A DNA stretch of 33,480 nt, taken from positions 1 to 33,480 of the forward strand of contig NZ_JAKHEX010000025.1 in assembly GCF_023130475.1 (NCBI RefSeq), given 5' to 3'. Within the stretch, counting starts at the first letter, position 1; the number at the start of each line of letters is the position of its first letter. Below are positions 1-7,266 of this stretch, piece by piece. This DNA is from Aciditerrimonas ferrireducens (lineage in GTDB: Bacteria > Actinomycetota > Acidimicrobiia > Acidimicrobiales > UBA8190). The translations under genes were made by a program, and so were the position numbers. The notes beneath the pieces are model-generated. The model searched no databases and had not been told where the DNA came from. It was given only the letters and a program-made list of their open reading frames with translations.

Positions 1-1
1 C

Positions 2-235
2 CTCGCCGCCCCCATCGTCGGCATCGCCCCCACCCCAAGCGGCCAGGGCTACTGGCTCGTCGCCCAAGACGGCGGCGTCTTCACCTTCGGCAACGCCCCG
101 TTCGAAGGCAGCGGGGCCGGCCAGGAGCCGGCGCCGGTGAGCGCCCTGGTGTCGACCGCCGACGCGCAGGGCTACTGGCTGGTGGATCAGGCCGGGTCGC
201 TCCTGGCCTTCGGGGACGCGCCACCGGCTGGCTGA
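2..235 (+). CDS. C-terminal end of a YWLV-repeat surface protein (partial)
   Basis: The reading frame is open from the left edge and ends in TGA at 233-235, so only the last 77 residues are present. They hold two copies of an approximately 40-residue repeat built on GYWLV followed by an acidic turn, Gly-Gly and a TFGNA or AFGDA segment. Repeats of this kind are common at the C-termini of secreted actinobacterial proteins, where they are thought to form beta-propeller-like blades attached to an enzymatic N-terminus such as an amidase or esterase. The last repeat stops right after AFGDA, which suggests a natural end. The N-terminal domain lies outside the window, so the protein's activity cannot be judged. 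The next gene is convergent and starts its stop codon 5 bases away. Confidence 0.75.
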   Translation, partial: LAAPIVGIAPTPSGQGYWLVAQDGGVFTFGNAPFEGSGAGQEPAPVSALVSTADAQGYWLVDQAGSLLAFGDAPPAG

Positions 236-240
236 GCCGC

Positions 241-588
241 TCAGCGGGGCGGGGTCCGGGGGGCCTCGTAGGTCTGCCAGGTCACCAGGAACCGGATCAG
301 GGCCCGCCGGAGCCGCTCCCCCCGACCCGCTGGCGCCCCGGCCTGCCGGCTGGCGCTGCGACCAGGTCCGGTGGCCGCGTCGAGGAGCAGGTCGCGGGCC
401 GCCACCAGTCGGGCCAGGTCGCGGCCTGCCTCGGGGGAGGGCCCCTGGAGGTCCGGGTGGACCTGGCGGACCCGAGCGGCGAAGGCCTGCCGGATCGCCG
501 CCGGGCTCCAGTCATCCCCGAGGCCGAGCACCGCAGCAGCCTCCGCCGCCGAGCCCACGTCGACGCGTCCGTCCTGCCCAGGCCCCAC
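241..588 (-). CDS. Small J-domain-like (DnaJ-type) protein
   Basis: This 115-residue protein has a J-domain-like helix pattern at about residues 16-72: an AAxVLGL opening, a helix with IRQAFAARVRQ, the His-Pro-Asp tripeptide at 44-46, and a closing helix ending in ARDLLLDAA. In DnaJ proteins the HPD loop stimulates the ATPase of Hsp70. No Gly/Phe region, zinc-binding domain or substrate-binding domain follows; instead there is an Arg/Gly-rich linker and a short hydrophobic helix near the C-terminus (ALIRFLVTW). It may therefore be a stand-alone co-chaperone or only a J-like fold. The GTG at 588 gives the longest reading; a GTG ten codons later is an alternative, and neither has a strong ribosome-binding site. 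It is divergent from the aldolase gene. Confidence 0.6.
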   Translation of the reverse strand: MGPGQDGRVDVGSAAEAAAVLGLGDDWSPAAIRQAFAARVRQVHPDLQGPSPEAGRDLARLVAARDLLLDAATGPGRSASRQAGAPAGRGERLRRALIRFLVTWQTYEAPRTPPR

Positions 589-624
589 CCCATCAGCCTA
601 CGGCCCACCCTGAACGGGAATAGT

Positions 625-640
625 CGTAGCGTTGTCTACG
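625..640. promoter_or_regulatory. Short inverted repeat in divergent intergenic region
   Basis: CGTAG at 625-629 and CTACG at 636-640 are inverted around a 6-base loop, in the 114-base gap between the divergent J-domain and aldolase genes. It could be an operator, for example for the MarR-like protein encoded downstream, but a 5-base arm is weak evidence. Confidence 0.25.
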
Positions 641-654
641 TTGCTCGTGGCAGG

Positions 655-679
655 CGAAGCCCCCATCGGGGGTCTTTCG
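655..679 (+). promoter_or_regulatory. Leader hairpin just upstream of the aldolase ribosome-binding site
   Basis: CCCCC (660-664) and GGGGG (668-672) pair around a 3-base loop, and CGAA (655-658) can pair with TTCG (676-679) below a small bulge. The hairpin ends about 12 bases before the AAGGAG ribosome-binding site at 691-696. It could act as a leader structure or attenuator. I do not recognise a known riboswitch class. Confidence 0.3.
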
Positions 680-702
680 AGGACCGGAGGAAGGAGTCGA
701 CC

Positions 703-1389
703 ATGACCAGTCCGACCACCACGGGAACGACCGTCGACCGGTCGAGCGCAGCCGAGGAGGTGGTCGGTGCCGCCCAGGCCCTCTTCGAGGCCGGGGTGAT
801 GTCGCACGCCGGCCACGCCAACTTGAGCCGCCGGGTCGCCCCGGACCGGTTCCTCCTCACCACGACGGGCGCCGTCCGGCACCTGCGGCCCGACCAGCTG
901 GCCCTGGTCGGGCTGGACGGCACGGTCCTCGAGGGCGAACTCGCCCCGGAGAACGCCGAGATCGTGGCGATGCACGGCGTCGTCTACCGCCTGCTGCCCG
1001 AGGTCGGGGCGGTGATCCACACCCACTCGCCGGCTGCCACGGCCTTCGCCCTGGCCCACCAGGAGCTGCCCTGCCGGGCCGAGCCGCTGCTGCGCTTCGG
1101 CCAGGCCGAGCCGGTGCCGCTCGTGCCCTGGGGTCCTCGCGGCTCGGAGGTCTCGGTGCGGGGCATCGAGGCGGTCCTCGGCGAGCGGCCGAGCACCCGG
1201 GCCGTGCTGCTGGCCAACCACGGTCTGCTGGTCTTCGGACCTGACCCGCTGGCCACGGCCCGCCTGGTGGTGGCCATCGAGGAGGCGGCCGAGGGCGAGC
1301 TGGCGGCAGCCGCCCTCGGCGGGGCGAAGGACTTTCCCCCGGGAGCCCTCGAGGCGGTCCGGGCCTCCATGGCACGGGTGGCCCGGTGA
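703..1389 (+). CDS. Class II aldolase/adducin-family protein
   Basis: This 228-residue protein matches the size and layout of class II zinc aldolases such as L-fuculose-1-phosphate aldolase, L-ribulose-5-phosphate 4-epimerase and the MtnB dehydratase. The zinc ligands are visible as the HTH motif (His106 and His108) and the later ANHG histidine (His173). Glu86, in the conserved E-x-x-x-MHGVVY region, is the likely catalytic acid. The family cleaves or rearranges sugar phosphates by stabilising an enediolate on zinc. The substrate cannot be told from the sequence. ATG at 703 is preferred over upstream in-frame starts because AAGGAG lies 6 bases before it and the conserved sequence begins soon after. 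Its stop overlaps the next start (GTGA), so the methyltransferase is probably translationally coupled. Confidence 0.85.
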   Translation: MTSPTTTGTTVDRSSAAEEVVGAAQALFEAGVMSHAGHANLSRRVAPDRFLLTTTGAVRHLRPDQLALVGLDGTVLEGELAPENAEIVAMHGVVYRLLPEVGAVIHTHSPAATAFALAHQELPCRAEPLLRFGQAEPVPLVPWGPRGSEVSVRGIEAVLGERPSTRAVLLANHGLLVFGPDPLATARLVVAIEEAAEGELAAAALGGAKDFPPGALEAVRASMARVAR

Positions 1390-2027
1390 GCGGGGAAGCC
1401 CCGGCCCCCGAAGGGGCCATGTGGGACGAGCGCTTCGCCCAGGCCAGCTGGCCGACCGAGCCGGATCCGCTTCTGGTCGAGGCAGTGGCCGACCTGCCCC
1501 CGGGCCGGGCCCTGGACCTCGGCAGCGGTCCGGGGCGCAACGGGCTGTGGCTGGCTCAGCAAGGCTGGCAGGTCACCTTGCTCGACGCCTCGCGGGTGGC
1601 CCTCGAGCAGGCCACCGCCCGAGCCGCCGAGCTCCGGGTGACGGTCGAGGTGCGCTACGAGGACGCCTTCGCCTTCGCCGATCCTCCGGGCAGCTTCGAG
1701 CTGGTGGTCGTAGCGAACCTCCACCCCGGCCCCGAGCGCCTCCCCGCGGTCCTCGACCGGGCGGCAACCGCCCTGGTCCCCGGCGGGCACCTCTTCGTCG
1801 TGGGCCACGACCTGGCCATGCTCGGCCGCACCGGCCCCCCGGACCCCGAGCGCCTGCTGACCGTGGAGCGGCTCGTGGCCGCCATGCCAAGCCTGGTGCG
1901 CGTCGAGCGGGTCGAGCGTCGCCGACGGCCCCCGGACCACGGTGGTCACGGCGGCCTGGACGGCCAGGGCGAGGGGGACGACGAGGACCTGGCCGTCGTG
2001 GCCCTCGCCACCCGGCTCGCCTCGTGA
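1386..2027 (+). CDS. Class I SAM-dependent methyltransferase (TehB/ubiE-like)
   Basis: The 213-residue protein carries motif I of Rossmann-fold methyltransferases, ALDLGSGPGRN at about residue 42, preceded by a short W-D-E-R-F opening typical of the TehB/Methyltransf_25 group. LLDAS follows at the second strand, ending in the acidic residue that binds the SAM ribose. FELVVVANLH near residue 103 is the motif IV region and LVPGGHLFVVGHD is the post-motif strand. The acceptor substrate cannot be inferred. GTG at 1386 overlaps the TGA of the aldolase, and its own TGA overlaps the GTG of the regulator gene. The three genes are thus likely one transcript with coupled translation. A Gly/His/Asp-rich insertion near the C-terminus (about residues 178-198) is unusual and probably a loop. 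Confidence 0.85.
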   Translation: MSGEAPAPEGAMWDERFAQASWPTEPDPLLVEAVADLPPGRALDLGSGPGRNGLWLAQQGWQVTLLDASRVALEQATARAAELRVTVEVRYEDAFAFADPPGSFELVVVANLHPGPERLPAVLDRAATALVPGGHLFVVGHDLAMLGRTGPPDPERLLTVERLVAAMPSLVRVERVERRRRPPDHGGHGGLDGQGEGDDEDLAVVALATRLAS

Positions 2028-2590
2028 GCACCAGACCCCACGGGGTGGGGTTCCTGCTCGGGGTCTGCCACCGCCGCCGTCGGGCCGCCTGGGCGCGGGA
2101 CCTGGGCGACCTCGGCCTCCACCCGCCCCAGGCCGCCTTGCTCCGCCTGGCTGCTGACCAGCCGGGCCTCGGGGTGCGCCAGGCGGCCCGGGCCCTCGGC
2201 ACGGACCCCATGCACGTCCAGCGCCTGGTCGCGGGGCTGCTCGCGGCCGGCCTCCTGGAGGTCCGTCCGGACCCCGCCGACCAGCGACGCCGACCCCTCG
2301 TGCCGAGCCCGGCCGGGGCCCGGCTGGCCCTCGAGGTAGCCCGGCGGGCCGAGGCGGCCGAGGCCAGACTGGCGGCCGCCCTCGGCCCCGAGCGCTACGA
2401 GGGCCTGCTCCGGGGCCTCGAGGCCCTCGCCGCCCTCGAGGAGCACGAGGCCGACCCCACAGCGGACCCCGGGGTGAAGGACCCCGGGGTGAAGGGCCCC
2501 AGTGGGAAAAGCCCCGGTGGGAAGAGCCCCAGCGCGAAGGCCCCCCGGAGGGCAAGGGCTGCCGGCACCGTGGTCGGGGGACCTGGCTAG
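2024..2590 (+). CDS. MarR-like winged-helix regulator with a Lys/Pro-rich repeat tail
   Basis: Residues 1-140 of this 188-residue protein look like a MarR-family regulator. There is a helix with LHPPQAALLRLLA-type sequence (here LRLAADQPGL), a recognition helix around LGTDPMHVQRLVAGL, and the wing with ADQRRRPLVPSPAGARLA. MarR proteins bind DNA as dimers and usually respond to small ligands or oxidants. The C-terminus (about residues 148-185) is a tandem array of five-residue units of the form DPGVK, GPSGK, SPGGK and SPSAK, resembling the basic tails of histone-like proteins. The GTG at 2024 overlaps the methyltransferase stop, placing the gene third in the operon; it may regulate these genes. 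No ligand is predictable. Confidence 0.75.
   Translation: MSTRPHGVGFLLGVCHRRRRAAWARDLGDLGLHPPQAALLRLAADQPGLGVRQAARALGTDPMHVQRLVAGLLAAGLLEVRPDPADQRRRPLVPSPAGARLALEVARRAEAAEARLAAALGPERYEGLLRGLEALAALEEHEADPTADPGVKDPGVKGPSGKSPGGKSPSAKAPRRARAAGTVVGGPG
2465..2539 (+). repeat. Five tandem 15-base coding repeats
   Basis: Five consecutive 15-base units (2465, 2480, 2495, 2510 and 2525) encode DPGVK, DPGVK, GPSGK, SPGGK and SPSAK. The first two copies are identical in sequence, and later ones diverge. Unit length is a multiple of three, so copy number can change without breaking the regulator's frame. Confidence 0.85.
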
Positions 2591-2658
2591 GGTGGGGCCG
2601 GTCGTCGGTGCTCGCCCCGGGCCGGAGCCACAGGGTGGGGGGCGGGGAGCCGGCTGCC

Positions 2659-2676
2659 GGTCGGCCCGTGCCGACC
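2659..2676 (+). terminator. GC-rich hairpin, possible terminator of the aldolase operon
   Basis: GGTCGGC (2659-2665) and GCCGACC (2670-2676) form a perfect 7-base stem with a 4-base loop, about 70 bases after the regulator stop and 65 bases before egtB. There is no T-tract, as is common in high-GC actinobacteria. The rest of the 2591-2741 gap shows no gene. Confidence 0.4.
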
Positions 2677-2741
2677 CGAGCCGACGGGCGCCGCCGTCCG
2701 CCGAACCTGGCTGACGGCGGCCCCGGGGAGGACACCCTGCC

Positions 2742-4042
2742 ATGCCGCCCATCCTCGTCCGCCACGCTCCCCCACCAGGGCAGCCAGCCAGCCCGGCGGC
2801 AGCCTGGGCCCGCTACGAGGCCACCCGGCGCCTCACCGAGGCACTGGCCGCCCCGCTCGGTCCCGAGGACCAGACCGTCCAGTCCATGCCGGACGTGAGC
2901 CCGACGAAGTGGCACCGGGCCCACACCACCTGGTTCTTCGAGACCTTCCTGCTGCGACCCGGCCTGGCCGGCTACGAGCCCTTCGACCCGGCCTACGGCT
3001 ACCTCTTCAACGGTATCCCCGGGCCCGGCGGGGCCTGGTCAGCCGCCCCGGGGTCGCCGAGGTGACCGCCTACCGGGCAGCGGTCGATCGGGCCATGGCC
3101 GACCTGCTGGCCGGCTCGACCGAGGACCTCGGGTTCCTCCTCGAGCTCGGGGTCCAGCATGAGCAGCAGCACCAGGAGCTGCTGCTCATGGACGCGAAGC
3201 ACGTCCTCGCCCAGAGCCCCCTCGACCCGGCCTACGCCCCGTTCCCGACCAGTGCCGGCCCCGGCACGGGAGCTGGGGCGCCGAGGCCGCGTAGCTGGTG
3301 GGCCCACGAGGGCGGCCTGGTGGAGATCGGGGCCGGGGGCCCGGGGTTCTGCTTCGACAACGAGACCCCTCGCCACCCGGTCTACCTGCAGCCCTTCGAG
3401 CTGGCCGACGGGCTGGTGACCTGCGGGGAGTGGCTGGCCTTCGTCGACGACGGCGGGTACCGGCGCCCCGAGCTCTGGCTCTCCGAGGGCTGGGCCACCT
3501 GCCAGGCCGAGGGCTGGCAGGCCCCCCTCTACTGGCGGGCCGAGCCCGGGGGCTGGTCGGTCTTCACCCTCGGTGGCCGCCGACCCCTCGACCCGGCCGA
3601 GCCGGTCTGCCACGTGAGCTACTACGAGGCGGACGCGTACGCCCGCTGGGCCGGGGCTCGGCTGCCGACCGAGGCGGAGTGGGAGGCCGTCGCGGCGCAG
3701 CTCGGCCCCGCCGGGCTCGGGGACGGCGGAGGGTTCCTCGACCCGAAGGGCCCCGCGGCCGGCGCTCCCCACCCCCGCCCCCAGACTGCCCCGACCCTCG
3801 TCGGGGACGCCTGGGCCTGGACCTCCTCCGCGTACCTGCCCTACCCGGGCTTTCGGCCCTGGGCCGGGGGGGTCGGCGAGTACAACGGGAAGTTCATGGT
3901 GAACCAGCAGGTCCTCCGAGGCGGCTGCTGCGCCACCCCGCCGGGGCATCACCGGCCCACCTACCGGAACTTCTACCCGGCCTCGGCCCGCTGGCCCTTC
4001 ACCGGGGTCCGCCTTGCCCGGGACGAGCGGACGGGCCGGTGA
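2742..4042 (+). pseudogene. egtB: Ergothioneine sulfoxide synthase EgtB, frameshifted by a 25-base deletion
   Basis: EgtB is a non-heme iron enzyme that joins the sulfur of gamma-glutamylcysteine (or cysteine) to hercynine with oxygen. The N-terminal DinB-like part (2742 onward) reads through [13 protein letters not shown] to YGYLFN, then goes off-frame and stops at 3063-3065. From about 3014 another frame continues as [12 protein letters not shown] and runs to TGA at 4040-4042. It includes the iron-binding HEQQHQE motif (HX3HXE) and a full C-terminal formylglycine-enzyme-like domain ending RGGCCATPP, RNFYPASARWPFTGVRLA. Compared with known EgtBs, eight residues (normally like SYYEAVGP) plus one base are missing, a net loss of 25 bases at about 3011. 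GGGGAGGAC lies 9 bases before the ATG. Unless this is a sequence error, the gene is probably inactive. The stop overlaps egtD. Confidence 0.8.
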
Positions 4043-5010
4043 GGGGCCGGGTCAGCCTGGAGGTCCTCGTCGGGCCGGAGGACCGCCGGGCGGCGCTCTG
4101 CCGGGACGTGACCGAGGGCCTCCAGGCCCGCCCGAAGGCCCTGCCCCCGGTCTGGTTCTACGACGAGACCGGCAGCCGGCTCTTCGAGGCCATCACCGAG
4201 CTGCCCGAGTACCACCTGACCCGGGCCGAGCGCCAGATCCTCGACGCCGAGGCCCGTCGGATCGCGGCCGCCAGCCGGGCCGAGTCCCTGGTGGAGCTCG
4301 GCTCGGGCACCTCGGAGAAGACCCGCCTCCTCCTCGACGCCCTGGCGGAGCAGGGCAGCCTCCGACAGGTGGTCCTCCTCGACATCGCCGCCGAGGTCCT
4401 CGCCGAGGCGGCCGAAGCCCTGGCCGACCGCTACGGCGTGGCCGTCCACGGCGTGGTCGGAGACTTCCGCCAGCATCTCGAAAACGTGCGCGGCGAGGGC
4501 CGCCAGCTCTGGTGCTTCCTCGGCAGCACCATCGGCAACCTCCTCCCCGCCGAGCGCGCCCGCTTCTTGGCCACCGTGGCGGGCCAGCTGGGGGCAGGAG
4601 ACCACTTCCTGCTCGGCACCGACCTCTGCCGGGACCCCGAGCGCCTGGCCCTCGCCTACGACGACCCCAAGGGCTTGACGGCTGCCTTCAACCGCAACCT
4701 GCTCCACGTCCTGAACCGGGAGCTGCACGCCGACTTCGACCCCGAGGCGTTCGCCCACGAGGCCCGCTGGCGGGCGCCGGAGGGCTGGGTGGAGATGCGG
4801 CTGGTCGCCGAGGAGGCCCAGGCGGTCCGGGTCGCCGACCTCGGGCTCGAGGTGACCTTCGAGGCTGGGGAGGCCCTGCGCACCGAGGTCTCGACGAAGT
4901 TCCGCGCCGCCCAGGTGGCCGAGGAGCTCGTTGCGGCCGGGCTCGTCCCCTGCGCCGCCGCCACCGACCCGGCAGGGGACTTCCAGCTCACCTTGGCGCA
5001 GCCGGTGTGA
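4039..5010 (+). CDS. egtD: L-histidine N(alpha)-methyltransferase EgtD
   Basis: EgtD adds three methyl groups to histidine with SAM to make hercynine, the first intermediate of ergothioneine. The 323-residue length matches mycobacterial EgtD (about 321). Diagnostic stretches are all present: LPPVWFYDETGSRLFEAIT and LPEYHLTRAE near the N-terminus, which contribute to histidine binding; the SAM motif ELGSGTSEKT at about residues 86-95; GSTIGNL at 162-168; and the TDLCRD, FNRNLLHVLNRELHADF series that defines the family. The GTG at 4039 overlaps the last codon of egtB (GTGA), so translation is probably coupled and continues to be so through the broken egtB's downstream frame. The 3' end overlaps the convergent MFS gene by 23 bases. 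egtA, egtC and egtE are not in the window. Confidence 0.95.
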   Translation: MRGRVSLEVLVGPEDRRAALCRDVTEGLQARPKALPPVWFYDETGSRLFEAITELPEYHLTRAERQILDAEARRIAAASRAESLVELGSGTSEKTRLLLDALAEQGSLRQVVLLDIAAEVLAEAAEALADRYGVAVHGVVGDFRQHLENVRGEGRQLWCFLGSTIGNLLPAERARFLATVAGQLGAGDHFLLGTDLCRDPERLALAYDDPKGLTAAFNRNLLHVLNRELHADFDPEAFAHEARWRAPEGWVEMRLVAEEAQAVRVADLGLEVTFEAGEALRTEVSTKFRAAQVAEELVAAGLVPCAAATDPAGDFQLTLAQPV

Positions 5011-6271
5011 GCTGGCGCCGTTCCCAGGCCGCCAGGCCGGGCACGGCACTCAGCACGACCGCTCCGGCGAGCACCCCGACGGCGGCGGCGTAGGCGAAGG
5101 CGGCGTCGATGCCCTGGGCGAAGAGCAGGCCCATGACGACGTTGCCGACCAGCGTGCCCACCGAGCGGGCAGCCGAGAGAGCCCCCATGCCCCGGCCGGT
5201 CCGCTCCGTGCGGGTGAGGACGGCCATGGCGGTGGGCTCCAGGGTCTCGACCACCCCGAGACCCAGGCCGATCAGGGCCACCCCGAGGTAGAGGGGGCCG
5301 AGGCCGAGGTGGGCGCCGGCGGCCGCGGCGACCAGCCCGGCCCCGAGGCCCCCGAGGAGGTAGCCGAGGAGGCCAAGGCGAGCGAACTGGGCCGCCGGGG
5401 TCCGGCCCAGGCGGCCCCCGAGGAGGTAGCCGGTGGCCGAGGACACCCCTTGGAGCACGAGGAACGCTCCGAGGCCGGCCACCACCCTGTGCTGCGGCCC
5501 GGCCACGGCCAGGACCGGGAAGCCGACGGAGTAGAGGGTGAAGCCGTAGAGGGCGGCGGCGCCGAGCAGGGCCCGGGCGCCGGGCGGCTCGGTCTGCCCC
5601 TGGCCCGGCTCGGTGGATCGGGCCGGTTCGCGCCTCGGCTCGGCGGGCCGGGGCGGGTCGAGGGGCTGGCGGCCCACGTCCTCGACGAGGGCCAGGCAGA
5701 GCGTGGAGGCCACGAGGGGGACCACGGTGGCGAGGAAGATCCAGCGATAGGGCAGGCCGGCAGCCACCGCCCCGAGCACCGCCACGCCGGCCAGGGCGCC
5801 GCCACCCACGTCGAGGGCGTGGAGGAACCCGAAGGCCGCCGAGCGCTCCTCGGCTCGGGGCACCGCCTCCACGAGCATGGCCCGGCGGGACGGGGAGCGG
5901 AAGTTCCGGGCCCACCAGCCCCCGGTCAGCAAGCCGACCGCCCAGGCCGGGTTGGCCACCAGGCCACAGAGCGAAAGCAGGGGGATGAGGGCGTTGCCGG
6001 CCAGGGCCACCCGGCGGTGCCCGAGCCGGTCCCCGAGGCGGCCCCCGGCGAGGGAGAACACCGCCCCGCCGCCGTAGCTGAGCCCGCTCGCCAGGCCGTA
6101 CTCCCAGGCCGGCTGGTGGAGGGCCAGAACGAGGAACAGGGGGAACCCGGCCAGCACCGACTGGTAGCCCAGGTCGGCGAACCCGGCAGAGAGGGCGATC
6201 CGCCAGACCGTCGGGGTCCGCCAGGTCGGCCGGGGGCGCGAGCCGGCCCGAGGGGTCGGGGGGGCGGGCAC
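4988..6271 (-). CDS. Major facilitator superfamily permease
   Basis: The 427-residue protein consists of two blocks of hydrophobic helices separated by a charged, Pro-rich linker at about residues 200-235, the usual 6+6 helix layout of the MFS. The loop after the second helix has GGRLGDRLGHRR, a clear version of the conserved MFS loop 2-3 motif (GxLxDRxGRR). The corresponding second-half loop is LGGRLGRTP. Helix 4-5 carries RNFRSPSRRAMLVE, which resembles drug-exporter types. The substrate is unknown. The gene lies 44 bases downstream of the secreted protein gene on the same strand and may be co-transcribed. Its last 23 bases run antiparallel into egtD. A role in moving ergothioneine-related compounds is conceivable from position only. 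Confidence 0.85.
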   Translation of the reverse strand: MPAPPTPRAGSRPRPTWRTPTVWRIALSAGFADLGYQSVLAGFPLFLVLALHQPAWEYGLASGLSYGGGAVFSLAGGRLGDRLGHRRVALAGNALIPLLSLCGLVANPAWAVGLLTGGWWARNFRSPSRRAMLVEAVPRAEERSAAFGFLHALDVGGGALAGVAVLGAVAAGLPYRWIFLATVVPLVASTLCLALVEDVGRQPLDPPRPAEPRREPARSTEPGQGQTEPPGARALLGAAALYGFTLYSVGFPVLAVAGPQHRVVAGLGAFLVLQGVSSATGYLLGGRLGRTPAAQFARLGLLGYLLGGLGAGLVAAAAGAHLGLGPLYLGVALIGLGLGVVETLEPTAMAVLTRTERTGRGMGALSAARSVGTLVGNVVMGLLFAQGIDAAFAYAAAVGVLAGAVVLSAVPGLAAWERRQLTPAAPR

Positions 6272-6315
6272 GGCCCGAGCCTACCGGCCCCGGCCGCCCG
6301 CCCCCCGGGGGTCGT

Positions 6316-7137
6316 TCAGGCGCCGAGCGTCACACTGGCCGTGACCGCCCCGCTGCCGCTCGAGCCGGTCCCAGCCGAGCCGGTCCCCGCCGAGCCGTCC
6401 CCACTGGAGCCCCCACCCGTCGAGCTCGGCCGGGCGGGGAGGACCCGGATCGAGAGGGCCTGCCCGTCGCGCTCGCGGACCGCGACCCGCTGGCCGTCCT
6501 GCAGGGCGTCAAGACCCCCGACGGTGCTCGGCAGGACCCGGGTGGTGCTGGTGGTGCTGAAGGTGTCGATGGCCCCCTTCGCGGTGGTCACGGTCACCGA
6601 GCCGCTGGCCAGGGCGCTGATGGTGCCGCGCACGGTGTGGTCCCAGTCGGCGGGCACGAGCACCGCCACGGCGGTGCCGTCCTCGCTCAGCACGTCGACC
6701 GTCGTGCCGGTCTTGAGCCCGCTGAGCCCCCCGGCCCGCTTCGGGAGGACCTTGGTGGACGAGGACACGGCGATCGTGACCGTCTGGCCGTCGGCCTCGG
6801 CCACCTGGAGGCTGCTGCTGGAGAGCGCGGCGAGGCGGCCCCGGTCGAAGGTCCAGGTGTGGGTGGTGCCGTGCTGGACCACCACCACCTGGGCGTGGAC
6901 GGCGTGCTCGGCCAGGCGGGCGAGGCGAGCGAGGATGCCGTGGTCCACCGGCGGGGCGGGGCTCGTCGAGCCGGTGCTGGCCAGCAGCTCGGTGGCCGCC
7001 GACGCGCCGGCCGACCCGCCCGAGAGGGCGAGGGCCACGGCGGTGCTGCCGCCACCGGCGAGCAGGGCGCCGGCGGTCGCCAGGGCGACGACCCGCCGGG
7101 ACCGGAGATGGGGTCGGAGGGACGAACGGAGAGACAT
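6316..7137 (-). CDS. Secreted protein with two DUF5666-like repeats
   Basis: The 273-residue product begins with a basic N-terminus (RSSLRPHLRSRR) and a long hydrophobic segment (VVALATAGALLAGGG), a signal peptide probably cut near GASAAT. Two similar repeats follow, about 75 and 65 residues, each with a beta-strand pattern, a TKVLP or TRVLP element, a short GL-x-x-L segment and a GTTVDVLSEDG or GQRVAVRERDG turn. This matches small OB-like repeats of the DUF5666 kind found in secreted actinobacterial proteins. The C-terminus is a Gly/Ser/Thr tail. The function is unknown. The ATG at 7137 is preferred because AAGGAG is 9 bases upstream; the ATG at 7143 is too close to that site. Confidence 0.65.
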   Translation of the reverse strand: MSLRSSLRPHLRSRRVVALATAGALLAGGGSTAVALALSGGSAGASAATELLASTGSTSPAPPVDHGILARLARLAEHAVHAQVVVVQHGTTHTWTFDRGRLAALSSSSLQVAEADGQTVTIAVSSSTKVLPKRAGGLSGLKTGTTVDVLSEDGTAVAVLVPADWDHTVRGTISALASGSVTVTTAKGAIDTFSTTSTTRVLPSTVGGLDALQDGQRVAVRERDGQALSIRVLPARPSSTGGGSSGDGSAGTGSAGTGSSGSGAVTASVTLGA

Positions 7138-7250
7138 CGGCATGGGCTCCTTCGACTCGGTCCACGGGCGGTCCTGGTCGGACCGCCCACCAGGCACCGT
7201 AGGGAACGGAGGTGAGCGCGGAGTGAGCCCCGCGTTCGGGGCATGTGAGG

Positions 7251-7264
7251 AGTCCGTGAGGACT
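7251..7264 (+). promoter_or_regulatory. Inverted repeat at the translation start of the CoA ligase gene
   Basis: AGTCC (7251-7255) and GGACT (7260-7264) are inverted around GTGA, directly before the GTG at 7267 and covering its GAGGA ribosome-binding site. The hairpin could mask that start, or favour the later GTG at 7318. The surrounding divergent gap (7138-7266) has no other gene. Confidence 0.3.
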
Positions 7265-7266
7265 TC

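Noticed and set aside
3000..3065. Programmed frameshift in egtB
   Set aside because: No slippery sequence is evident, and a slip of one base would not restore the eight missing residues.
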